36,524 nucleotides of DNA, from positions 1 through 36,524 of the forward strand of contig CALGMA010000014.1 of assembly GCA_937959265.1 (NCBI GenBank), in the 5' to 3' direction. The notes under the pieces are model-generated. The model had not been told where the DNA came from. It ran no database searches and saw nothing but the letters and a program-made list of their open reading frames with translations. Positions 7,977-15,450 of this stretch are shown piece by piece. Numbering within the stretch: the stretch's first letter is position 1; each line of letters begins with the position of its first letter. The position numbers were made by a program, and so were the translations under genes. Source of the DNA: an uncultured Anaerolineae bacterium (GTDB lineage: Bacteria; Chloroflexota; Anaerolineae; J036; Brachytrichaceae).

Positions 7977-8774
7977 TCAATGCCACCATTCGCAGCCGCG
8001 AAACGGCATGCTGGTCTCGGGTGAATACTTTGGGAAGGGCAGATAACTGTTTACACCCACGACCGCCCTGCCACGCAACAAGAAGGCGCTCGGCCATTGG
8101 CCATCGCAGATGATCCGGGTGCTGGTGGGAATGTAGCGAATGGTCAAACTGCGACGCCAGCGCGGTGAAGTGTTCGCGTTCGAGCCATGGATGACGTGGG
8201 GATGGTGGATCGAAACATCGCCCGGCGCGAGGATAACGTCCACCGCCTTCGACTCGTCCACGAGCGACTCGTCCATGCCGGAGTTGAGCACGTTATCCAC
8301 ATCGGTGCGCCGCTGTACCCCTTTCAGCTCCAGGTGCTGCGTGCCGGGAATGACGCGCATGCAACCGTTCTCGGGCGTGCTGTCGTCCAGCGCCAGCCAA
8401 AGCGTGACGACCTCCATCGGTTCCAGCGGCCAATAGCTGCCGTCCTGATGCCACAACACAGCCTGGCCATCGTATGGCCGTTTGGCAATGTAGTGCGAGG
8501 CGAACAGGGCGATGTTCGGCCCGACGAACTGCTCGGCGACATCGAGTAGCCGGTCGTCACTGATCAGCCGCACCCAAAAGGCGTCGTGGGTCATCAGATA
8601 GTGGTGCAGTTGTTCTGGTCGTACGCCCGGGTTGTGCGCCATCAGCCATTCAATGTGCCGGCGGGCTTCTTCCACCAAGTCGGCATCAATCACGTTGCGC
8701 ACGATCACATAGCCATCGCGGTCATATTGCGCGCGAATCCCCACGAGATCGGGGCGAATGGGCTCTGTTTTCAT
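7977..8774 (-). CDS. PhyH-family Fe(II)/2-oxoglutarate dioxygenase
   Basis: The 265-residue protein matches the phytanoyl-CoA dioxygenase family in length and motifs. The facial triad is visible as LWHQDGSYW (HxD) and the distal His in SIHHPHVIHGSN, followed by the 2-oxoglutarate-binding Arg in RRSLTIRY. The N-terminus DRDGYVIVRNVID is also typical. Bacterial members hydroxylate many small molecules, so the substrate is open. Three ATGs stand in tandem at 8780, 8777 and 8774 after GAGGAGG; 8774 has the best spacing and is chosen. The divergent Gfo/Idh gene starts 91 bp away, and their -35 boxes are back to back, which suggests related control. Confidence 0.88.
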   Translation of the reverse strand: MKTEPIRPDLVGIRAQYDRDGYVIVRNVIDADLVEEARRHIEWLMAHNPGVRPEQLHHYLMTHDAFWVRLISDDRLLDVAEQFVGPNIALFASHYIAKRPYDGQAVLWHQDGSYWPLEPMEVVTLWLALDDSTPENGCMRVIPGTQHLELKGVQRRTDVDNVLNSGMDESLVDESKAVDVILAPGDVSIHHPHVIHGSNANTSPRWRRSLTIRYIPTSTRIICDGQWPSAFLLRGRAVVGVNSYLPFPKYSPETSMPFRGCEWWH

Positions 8775-8795
8775 CATCATCCTCCTCACGGCAAG

Positions 8796-8859
8796 TTTAT
8801 CGGCAAGTGCAACGCGCCGGCAAATCACAACTTGACTATCACTTCGGCAGATGGATAAC
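8796..8859. promoter_or_regulatory. Divergent promoters of the PhyH and Gfo/Idh genes
   Basis: Plus strand: TTGACT (8832-8837), 16 bp, GATAAC (8854-8859), then 6 nt to the ATG at 8866. Minus strand: TTGCCG (8818-8823), 16 bp, GATAAA (8796-8801). The two -35 boxes are only 8 bp apart. Confidence 0.65.
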
Positions 8860-8865
8860 TCGGGT

Positions 8866-9999
8866 ATGACTACCCTGGAACCCATCCGAGTTGCCCTGAT
8901 CGGCACAAGTCGTCGCACATCTTATCTGTATTGGCCGCTGCTGAAAGCCATGCCCGAAGTCCAGCTCGTCGCGATATGGGGACGCAACGCAGAGAAAGTT
9001 CGAGCGCTGGGGACGCAGTTCGGCGTGCCCGCCCACACCAACCTCGACCGGCTGGTGCGCGAGACTGCGCCGCAAGTCGGCATCGTGAGCGTGAGTTATC
9101 ACGCCAATGGACAGGTCGGCCTCATGACGGTCGAGGCCGGTCTGCATGCGCTGTTGGAGACGCCCATCGCGCATGACTTGCGCGAAGCCGACGCGATCAT
9201 TGCCGCGGCGCAACAACGACACCTCAAAATCGAGATCGCCGAGCAATTTCATCGCCGCCCGCTCGAACAAATCAAGCTCAAGCTGATCGCCTCCGGCTTG
9301 TTCGGTCGTGTGCACACTTCGTTCAACGACTTCGCCGGCCATGGTTACCACGGCATTAGCATCATGCGCAGCTATTTGGGCTTCGACGCCAAACCGGTGC
9401 GCGTCACCGGCGCAGTGCGCCAATACGAGCTTGCGGCATATTGGTCGCGCCTGGCAAACGACGTGCGACCGCGTCCCGAGACGCAGGAGCACGGCATCAT
9501 CGAGTTTGAAGACGGTCGGCTGGGCTTGTTCCACTGGACGAGTGTGGGCTACGATGCGCCTTTGCGCTGGTGGCGCAGCAGCCGCTTCTTGGCCGAGAAG
9601 GGTATGGGGATCACCGTTGGCGTTGGCCTGGATGTCGAAGAGCGATTGAGCCTGCTCGCGCCGGGCGGCGAAGCGCCACGCTTCATCGTGCTAGAGCGGC
9701 GCTGGGAACGCGTAGACGGCGGCGCGCTCGTCGCGATGGTTGCGCACACGGGCGATCCAGACCAACCGATCGTGCGTTGGGATAATCCTTTCGCGCCAAA
9801 GCTACACGGGAACGGCCCGCAGTGGCACGATGACGAAATCGGCGTAGCCGGCTGCATCCTGAGCTTAGTGCACGCAATCCGCACAGATACTGAGCCCAGC
9901 TATGGACCGCTGCAAGGCCGACTTGATCAAGAGCTGATCCTGGCGATTCGCCAGTCCTCGGCTGAGAAGCGGCCTGTTGATTTACCGTTGAACGCTTGA
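8866..9999 (+). CDS. Gfo/Idh/MocA-like protein with altered active-site motif
   Basis: The 377-residue protein has the two-domain layout of Gfo/Idh/MocA sugar oxidoreductases: an N-terminal Rossmann domain and a C-terminal mixed domain from about 125. However, the nucleotide-binding loop reads VALIGTSRRTSYLYW rather than GxGxxG, and the usual EKP motif is ETP (LLETPIAHDL), so the catalytic Lys is missing. It may bind a sugar or nucleotide without normal dehydrogenase activity. I choose 8866 rather than the ATG at 8851 because 8851 falls between the -35 and -10 boxes and 8866 lies exactly where transcription should start. It is divergent from PhyH and convergent with the methyltransferase. Confidence 0.8.
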   Translation: MTTLEPIRVALIGTSRRTSYLYWPLLKAMPEVQLVAIWGRNAEKVRALGTQFGVPAHTNLDRLVRETAPQVGIVSVSYHANGQVGLMTVEAGLHALLETPIAHDLREADAIIAAAQQRHLKIEIAEQFHRRPLEQIKLKLIASGLFGRVHTSFNDFAGHGYHGISIMRSYLGFDAKPVRVTGAVRQYELAAYWSRLANDVRPRPETQEHGIIEFEDGRLGLFHWTSVGYDAPLRWWRSSRFLAEKGMGITVGVGLDVEERLSLLAPGGEAPRFIVLERRWERVDGGALVAMVAHTGDPDQPIVRWDNPFAPKLHGNGPQWHDDEIGVAGCILSLVHAIRTDTEPSYGPLQGRLDQELILAIRQSSAEKRPVDLPLNA

Positions 10000-10052
10000 G
10001 GCGCGCTGCTGGAGTCGATACGTTGTTTCGAGAAGCGTGAGCGATCAGGTCG

Positions 10053-10943
10053 CTAGGTTGCGTTGATGAGATGCGCCGTTGCCCACCAGTAGTCGTAGAT
10101 TGGCTCGATGCGCACGTGGGCGAAGCTGGCTTCGCACACGGCGTGCACCCAGCCGGCAATCGGCATCTCCCAGTTCAAGCGTGCCTCGCCGGGATCGAAC
10201 GCGCCAAAGAAGATGGGCATGAGGAACCCCTGGGCGACCAAACCACCGTCGTCGGTGTATTCGGCCAGGCCACGCTGGTAGCGCTCGACAAAGTAACGCA
10301 CGCGCGCCGGCGCGACCAATTCCTCGCGCGCCGTTGGGAAGTCCGGCACATCGAACTCGACGATCAGCAGACGCCCGATGAGCGCGCGCAAGCTGGCCAG
10401 CACACCGGATCGTTCATCAGGCGGCAGCGCCTGCATGGCAAACGTCGCCTGGGCAACATCGTAGCTGCCGGCGCCGGCGTGCAGGAACTGCTGCACCGTC
10501 ATATGGATCGCCCGATGTGCAACGCCGCGCTCGCTGAGCGCCGCGCTAGCGCGATCTAACATCGCGCGCGAGGGATCGAGCACGTCGAGACGGGAGATAT
10601 TGGATGGGAGTGCAGGCAGCAGTGCCAGCCCATCACCCACGCCAATGTCGAGCAGGGAGAGCGATGTGTACCCCTCATACACGCGCCGGAGCGCAGCGCT
10701 GGTGCGCGCGTAGAGCGGGACGTTGCCGCCGCCGCGGATGAACGCGCCGAACGCCTCGGGCGCGACATAGACATGGGACTCCCCTTCACGTATCAGGCGG
10801 CCGAGATAGGTAGCGGCTGCCGAATAGACGACATTAGCCGGATCGGACTGGGCCGCCTGCTGCACCAGCCGGCGCGCCCGGTCGAAATCGCGCTCGCCAT
10901 AGGCAGTCAGGGCACGGCAAAAATCGCCGAGCGCAGAGGACAT
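10053..10943 (-). CDS. SAM-dependent methyltransferase with N-terminal helical extension
   Basis: The 296-residue protein has a class I methyltransferase core. Motif I is [16 protein letters not shown] (around residues 94-109), followed by an acidic residue in LDVLDPS and a later [13 protein letters not shown] segment. The first 60 residues ([20 protein letters not shown]) look like a TPR-type helix pair. The acceptor is unknown. On the minus strand TACACT (10950-10955) ends 6 nt before the ATG, with no Shine-Dalgarno sequence, so the mRNA is probably leaderless. The gene is divergent from the second Gfo/Idh gene, and its 3' end faces the first one with 53 bp between them and no clear terminator. 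Confidence 0.75.
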   Translation of the reverse strand: MSSALGDFCRALTAYGERDFDRARRLVQQAAQSDPANVVYSAAATYLGRLIREGESHVYVAPEAFGAFIRGGGNVPLYARTSAALRRVYEGYTSLSLLDIGVGDGLALLPALPSNISRLDVLDPSRAMLDRASAALSERGVAHRAIHMTVQQFLHAGAGSYDVAQATFAMQALPPDERSGVLASLRALIGRLLIVEFDVPDFPTAREELVAPARVRYFVERYQRGLAEYTDDGGLVAQGFLMPIFFGAFDPGEARLNWEMPIAGWVHAVCEASFAHVRIEPIYDYWWATAHLINAT

Positions 10944-10967
10944 GAAGCTAGTGTACTCCTATCGCGC

Positions 10968-11013
10968 TTGCGTTGATGTGCTCCACACTCTATCATCTGC
11001 CAACACTTGGCAG
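10968..11013 (+). promoter_or_regulatory. Promoter with palindrome at the start site, Gfo/Idh gene at 11023
   Basis: TTGCGT (10968-10973) and TATCAT (10991-10996) are 17 bp apart. The start point would be near 11003, inside a perfect inverted repeat CTGCCAA / TTGGCAG (10997-11013, 3-bp centre). The repeat ends just before GGAGG, so it could be an operator or a hairpin next to the ribosome site. Confidence 0.5.
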
Positions 11014-11022
11014 GGAGGAATC

Positions 11023-12177
11023 ATGACAACGCGTCTACCAGTGGGCGTGATCGGCACCGGCTTCATCGGTCCGGTCCATGTCGAGGCGCTGCGGCGGTTG
11101 GGCATCCACGTGAAAGGCATCGCTGGCAGCAGCACCGAACGCGCCGCGCCCAAGGCCGAGGCGCTGAACATCGAGACGGTTTACGACTCAGCGGAGGCGC
11201 TGATCGCTGACCCGGAGATCACCGTCGTGCACATCACTTCACCCAACCATCTGCATTATCCGCAGGTGAAGGCGGCGCTATTGGCCGGCAAACACGTGGT
11301 GTGCGAGAAGCCGCTGGCGATGAACACGCACGAATCGGCGGAGCTGGTTGCGCTGGCCAAAGAACGCCGGCTGGTCAATGCGGTCAACTTCAACGTCCGC
11401 TTCTATCCGCTCGTGCATCAGGCCAAAGCAATGGTGCAGAACGGCAACCTGGGCGACGTGCGCATCGTACATGGGTCATACTTGCAGGACTGGCTGCTGC
11501 TGCCAACGGACTGGAACTGGCGGCTGGAGCCAGAGCTAGGCGGCGAGATGCGCGCGGTGGCCGACATCGGCTCGCACTGGCTGGACCTAATGACCTTCGT
11601 GACCGGCCTACGCATCGAGACAGTGTGCGCGGACTTTGCCACATTCATCCCCGTCCGAAAGAAGCCGGCCAAGCCGATTGATACATTTACCGGCAAGCTG
11701 CAAACTGTCACCGACACGACGGATCAGCCCATTTACACTGAGGATTACGCGACGATCATGCTGCGCTACGCTGGTGGTGCGCGTGGCACGCTGACCGTCT
11801 CGCAGGTAAGCGCGGGCCGCAAAAACCGGTTGTTCTTCGAAATCAACGGCGCGAAGTCATCGCTGGCGTGGGACAGCGAACGGCCGAACGAGCTGTGGAT
11901 TGGCCATCGCGAGCGACCGAACGAAGTGCTGATAAAGGATCCGTCGCTGCTCGACCCACTGGCGCGTCAATTCGCCTCTTATCCTGGCGGCCACAACGAG
12001 GGCTTCCCCGATACCTTCAAGCAGCTCTACATCGCGGTGTATCGTTACCTGCAAGCCGGCGATTTCGATGCCGTGCCGGACTTCCCGACGTTCGAAGACG
12101 GACATTACGAGCTCTCGCTCGGTGAGGCGATCCTGCAAAGCGCAAGGGAGCGTCGCTGGGTCGAAGTAGGAGATTAA
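11023..12177 (+). CDS. Gfo/Idh/MocA family oxidoreductase
   Basis: The 384-residue protein has an intact Rossmann motif ([17 protein letters not shown]) and the EKP motif in [13 protein letters not shown], with the long C-terminal domain expected of NAD(P)-dependent sugar or polyol dehydrogenases ([12 protein letters not shown] carries the likely catalytic His). The start at 11023 has a strong Shine-Dalgarno sequence (GGGAGGAA). It is followed after 20 nt by an isomerase/epimerase-like gene with its own AGGAG, so the two form an operon; together they suggest oxidation and rearrangement of a sugar or inositol. The exact substrate cannot be read from the sequence. Confidence 0.9.
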   Translation: MTTRLPVGVIGTGFIGPVHVEALRRLGIHVKGIAGSSTERAAPKAEALNIETVYDSAEALIADPEITVVHITSPNHLHYPQVKAALLAGKHVVCEKPLAMNTHESAELVALAKERRLVNAVNFNVRFYPLVHQAKAMVQNGNLGDVRIVHGSYLQDWLLLPTDWNWRLEPELGGEMRAVADIGSHWLDLMTFVTGLRIETVCADFATFIPVRKKPAKPIDTFTGKLQTVTDTTDQPIYTEDYATIMLRYAGGARGTLTVSQVSAGRKNRLFFEINGAKSSLAWDSERPNELWIGHRERPNEVLIKDPSLLDPLARQFASYPGGHNEGFPDTFKQLYIAVYRYLQAGDFDAVPDFPTFEDGHYELSLGEAILQSARERRWVEVGD

Positions 12178-12197
12178 CAACGCTACAGGAGCAAGCG

Positions 12198-13112
12198 ATG
12201 AAACTCGGACTGATGAGCGCGGCGCTGCCGCGATTGACGCTAGAACAGTTGGCCGAATGGGCCGCCGACAACGGCTTCGGCATGCTGGAGCTGGCATGTT
12301 GGCCGGTAAGCAAAGCCGAGCGGCGCTACGCCGGCGTGACGCACATTGACGTCACAGCGCTGTCGAAATCGCGGGCGAACGCCATTCGCGCGCTGATGCG
12401 CAAGCACAACCTGGTGATCTCATCGCTGGGCTACTACCCCAACCCGCTGCATCCTGACGCGAGCCACCGCGAGGCGGTGATTGAGCACCTGAAGAAAGTG
12501 ATCATCGCGGCGCAGATGCTGGGCGTGCCGATCGTCGGCACGTTCGTCGGGCGAGATAAGAACAAGACGCTGGAAGCCAACCTCGACGAGTTCATCCAGG
12601 TCTGGCCACCCATCGTCAAGTTCGCCGCCAATCATGGCGTCAAAATTGCCATCGAGAACTGCCCGATGATCTTCAGCAACGACGAGTGGCCTGGCGGCAA
12701 TAACCTGGCTATATCGCCAGCCATCTGGCACAAGATGTTCGAGATCATCCCCGATGCCAATTTCGGCCTCAACCTCGATCCATCGCATCTGCTTTGGCAG
12801 ATGATCGACTACGAACGTGTCGTGTATGACTTTCGCGACCGCATCTTCCACGTCCATGCCAAGGACATGGAGATCAATCGCGAGCAGCTCTACCAGCGCG
12901 GTGTGCTGTCGCTGGGCATGGGTTGGCAGATCCCACGCCTGCCGGGTCTAGGTGAGGTGAACTGGGGGCGCTTTATCAGCGCGCTCTACACCGTCGGCTA
13001 CGACTATGTGTTGAGCATCGAGCACGAAGACCGTGCCTTCGAGAAGACCGAGGATCTGGTGAAGCGTGGCTTTCTGATCGCGCGCGACGTACTGCGACCG
13101 TACCTGCACTGA
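12198..13112 (+). CDS. Sugar phosphate isomerase/epimerase-like TIM-barrel protein
   Basis: This 304-residue protein belongs to the xylose-isomerase-like TIM-barrel superfamily. The metal-binding pattern is visible: KIAIENCP (Glu), NLDPSH (Asp/His), FHVHAKD (His) and LSIEHED (Glu). Members act as sugar epimerases, inosose dehydratases or hydroxypyruvate isomerases. AGGAG precedes the ATG by 6 nt. It is the second gene of the operon with the Gfo/Idh gene at 11023; that pairing is common in sugar and inositol catabolic clusters. A hairpin follows at 13126. Confidence 0.88.
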   Translation: MKLGLMSAALPRLTLEQLAEWAADNGFGMLELACWPVSKAERRYAGVTHIDVTALSKSRANAIRALMRKHNLVISSLGYYPNPLHPDASHREAVIEHLKKVIIAAQMLGVPIVGTFVGRDKNKTLEANLDEFIQVWPPIVKFAANHGVKIAIENCPMIFSNDEWPGGNNLAISPAIWHKMFEIIPDANFGLNLDPSHLLWQMIDYERVVYDFRDRIFHVHAKDMEINREQLYQRGVLSLGMGWQIPRLPGLGEVNWGRFISALYTVGYDYVLSIEHEDRAFEKTEDLVKRGFLIARDVLRPYLH

Positions 13113-13125
13113 CGAAATGCTAATC

Positions 13126-13156
13126 AACACTCATCCACCATGGATGGATGAGTGTT
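13126..13156 (+). repeat. Perfect 12-bp hairpin overlapping the start region of the next gene
   Basis: AACACTCATCCA (13126-13137) pairs with TGGATGAGTGTT (13145-13156), loop CCATGGA. There is no T-run, so it is not a standard terminator. The ATG at 13148 lies in the right arm, which could hide it from ribosomes. Confidence 0.7.
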
Positions 13157-14773
13157 GCCGGTCTTCATATGCCATCTCCTTCCGCCCTTGCCTCATCTGG
13201 TCGAATCGGCTTGCCTGCGCCGGTCAAAGAGCTGGCGACGCGAACGTGGGACGCCATCGTGGTCGGCGCAGGACACAATGGCCTGACGTGTGCCACATAT
13301 CTCGCCCGCGCCGGCAAGCGCGTGCTAGTGTTGGAGGCGCGCGAGCATGTCGGCGGGGCATGCACGATGGACGAGCCATGGCCCGGCGTGCGCATGTCGC
13401 CGTGCGCCTACCTGGCCGGCCTGCTCCACCCACTGGTGATCGAGGAGCTGAACTTCGCAAAGTATGGCTACGAGTGGGTGCCGGCGCTCAACGGGCTGTT
13501 CGTGCCGTTCGAGGACGGCAGCGGCGTGCAGCTCTACGATGATGTCGAGCAATGTGAGGCCGAGATCCGCCGATTCGCGCCGGACGATATAGCCGGCTGG
13601 CGCGCCATGCACGACGTGATGACGCGCGCACGCGACTTGATCCGGCCCGACAGCCCAGACGACCTTTGGCTCAACGTGTCTCCTTCGCGTGAGCAGATCG
13701 AAGAACGCATCGGCAGCGATGAGGAAGTGCGCGGCCTGCTCTTCGAGTGGAGCATGGTGGAGTATGTCGAGCGCTACCTGCGCGACGAGCGCCTGCAGAT
13801 GGCCTACCTCGGCCAGGGGGTAATCGGCACGAACGCCAGCCCGTTCGACCGCGGCACAGCCGCGATTTACTTCCACCACAGTTGTGGCCGGCTGGGCGGC
13901 TATCCGGGCACATGGGGCTATGTGAAGGGCGGGATGGGCATCGTGTCGTTCATCCTCTGCGATGCAGCGCAAGAGGCCGGCGCCGTTGTGGCAACCGGCG
14001 TACCGATCGCGCGCATCCATCCCGGCAAAGGCGTGACACTGGAGGGCGGCGAGGTGATTCACGCGCCCGTCATCGTGAGCAACGCCGACCCGCAGACGAC
14101 GCTGCGCCTCCTCGGCGATGATGCTGAGCCGTGCTGGCGCGATCGCGTGCAGCGCATCCCAATGGAAGGTTGCACCGTCAAGCTCAATTTCTTGCTGCGC
14201 GAGCTGCCCGACTTCAAGGCGCGACCAGGTCAGTATCGGCCGCATCACTTTGCCCAGATCAATACGCCATTGACCAAAGCCGAATGGCAGATGGGCTTCG
14301 AAGCGGCGCACCGAGGCGAGTTGCCACAATGGCTGTGGACGGAGCAGTACTTCCAAACCGTCCACGACTTGAGCGTGATCGTGCCGGACTCACCCTATCG
14401 CGGCTGCCACACCATGAGCGTATTTGCCCAATACGCTCCATATACCTTTGCCGATGGTCGCTCCTGGGACGAGCGCCGCGACGAAGTGAGGCAGCTTGGC
14501 ATCGCATCCATCGCGCGCTTCGTCTCCAACTTTCCGGATGCTGTGATCGACGTCGAAGTGCTCGGCCCGCCTGACATTGAGCGGCGCACCGGCCTGACCG
14601 GCGGGCACATCTTCCAGGGCGAGTGCCTGCCCGATTTCATGTGGGACAAGCGCCTGAGCTATCAAACGCCGATGCCGGGCGTCTATCTATGCGGCGCGTG
14701 CACGCATCCCGGCGGCAGCGTCATCGCCATCAACGGACGCAATGCGGCGAGGGTCATACTGAGTGTCGGATAG
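13148..14773 (+). CDS. Phytoene-desaturase-like FAD/NAD(P) oxidoreductase
   Basis: The protein of up to 541 residues starts its fold with WDAIVVGAGHNGLTCATYL (about 34-52), the dinucleotide-binding motif of the CrtI/PYROXD2-type flavoproteins, and ends with the FAD-binding GVYLCGACTHPGGSV and INGRNAA motif. GAGHNG and HPGGSV are typical of the PYROXD2-like branch rather than true carotenoid desaturases, so pigment synthesis should not be assumed; no other carotenoid gene is near. The start is uncertain: 13148 lies in a hairpin and 13169 (MPSPSALASS) is equally possible. Neither has a Shine-Dalgarno sequence. Its TAG stop is the first three bases of the 125-bp element at 14771. Confidence 0.85.
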   Translation: MSVAGLHMPSPSALASSGRIGLPAPVKELATRTWDAIVVGAGHNGLTCATYLARAGKRVLVLEAREHVGGACTMDEPWPGVRMSPCAYLAGLLHPLVIEELNFAKYGYEWVPALNGLFVPFEDGSGVQLYDDVEQCEAEIRRFAPDDIAGWRAMHDVMTRARDLIRPDSPDDLWLNVSPSREQIEERIGSDEEVRGLLFEWSMVEYVERYLRDERLQMAYLGQGVIGTNASPFDRGTAAIYFHHSCGRLGGYPGTWGYVKGGMGIVSFILCDAAQEAGAVVATGVPIARIHPGKGVTLEGGEVIHAPVIVSNADPQTTLRLLGDDAEPCWRDRVQRIPMEGCTVKLNFLLRELPDFKARPGQYRPHHFAQINTPLTKAEWQMGFEAAHRGELPQWLWTEQYFQTVHDLSVIVPDSPYRGCHTMSVFAQYAPYTFADGRSWDERRDEVRQLGIASIARFVSNFPDAVIDVEVLGPPDIERRTGLTGGHIFQGECLPDFMWDKRLSYQTPMPGVYLCGACTHPGGSVIAINGRNAARVILSVG

Positions 14774-14895
14774 TGTCAGTGGTGTCGTGGGTGCCTGACA
14801 CGCATGACACCTCTGACGCCCGAGTTGGGCGAGATGAGGACATCCGCAGTCAGCGTTGTCGTTGGCGCCTGTCACGCATGACACCATTGACACTA
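14771..14895. repeat. 125-bp element with 23-bp inverted-repeat ends (MITE/REP-like)
   Basis: Bases 14771-14793 and the reverse complement of 14873-14895 match at 20 of 23 positions and both begin TAGTGTCA. Inside, an 18-bp direct repeat (14794-14811 and 14868-14885) matches at 17 positions around the core CACGCATGACACC. There is no reading frame. The TAG ends are the stop codons of the two convergent neighbours. It may be a palindromic repetitive element or a non-autonomous transposon, and could also stop transcription from both sides. No second copy was seen in this window. Confidence 0.65.
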
Positions 14896-15402
14896 CCGCT
14901 GCAACAACCCTACGCTGTAGAACTCGTACGACGCTACGGCGTCCGGCACATCCACCACATGCACCGTGAAACGGCACGGCAAGCCATGCTCGGGCATGTG
15001 CGTCTGCCACCAGCTGCGATAGGCCCGTGCATACGCCGTGCGCAGCCGGTCGACCTCCTGCCGGAAGCCGACCGGGTCCACCAGTGGATTGGGTGACTTG
15101 GGCTGACAACCAAAGACGTGCATCTCGATGAAGTCCACCTCGGTGATGCGCTCGCAGATGCCGGCCTCACGCAACCACTTCTCCCAGCACCGAAACACCA
15201 GCGGGATCTCGCGCTCCGGATCCATCGTCATCAGTTCATCCAGGCCGAGCACGCCCTTGGCCGAGTAGCCGCCGGTCAGGCCAGCAAAGTAGATACGCAA
15301 GTTGCCATCGGGCTGCGCTTCGGTCACCAGGTTGGAAAGCACAGCGTCGTCACCCTCGTAGTAGTAGGTCAGTTTGCCGCGTCGTTTGATCTTGAAAGCC
15401 AT
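14893..15402 (-). CDS. Protein of unknown function
   Basis: I do not recognise this 169-residue protein. It starts MAFKIKRRGKLTYYYEGDD, has no signal peptide or membrane span, is mixed alpha/beta in character, and contains a Trp-rich centre (FRCWEKWLREAG) and RSWWQTH. The start at 15402 is chosen because TATCAT (15410-15415) ends 7 nt upstream; the open frame extends far into the divergent gene but that part is antisense. The TAG stop is supplied by the 125-bp repeat. Codon use is like its neighbours, so it seems to be a resident gene. Confidence 0.7.
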   Translation of the reverse strand: MAFKIKRRGKLTYYYEGDDAVLSNLVTEAQPDGNLRIYFAGLTGGYSAKGVLGLDELMTMDPEREIPLVFRCWEKWLREAGICERITEVDFIEMHVFGCQPKSPNPLVDPVGFRQEVDRLRTAYARAYRSWWQTHMPEHGLPCRFTVHVVDVPDAVASYEFYSVGLLQR

Positions 15403-15409
15403 GGCAGGG

Positions 15410-15444
15410 ATGATAGCTGCGAAATTCCTGCACGAGGCGATAAT
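15410..15444. promoter_or_regulatory. Interleaved divergent promoters
   Basis: Minus-strand TATCAT (15410-15415) lies 7 nt from the ATG at 15402; plus-strand GATAAT (15439-15444) lies 6 nt from the ATG at 15451. Only 48 bp separate the start codons, so each -35 region lies beside the other gene's -10. Confidence 0.5.
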
Positions 15445-15450
15445 GGGATC

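Noticed and set aside
13325..14365. 346-codon open frame antisense to the desaturase-like gene
   Set aside because: The sense strand codes for a well-formed FAD protein; the antisense frame shows no motif.
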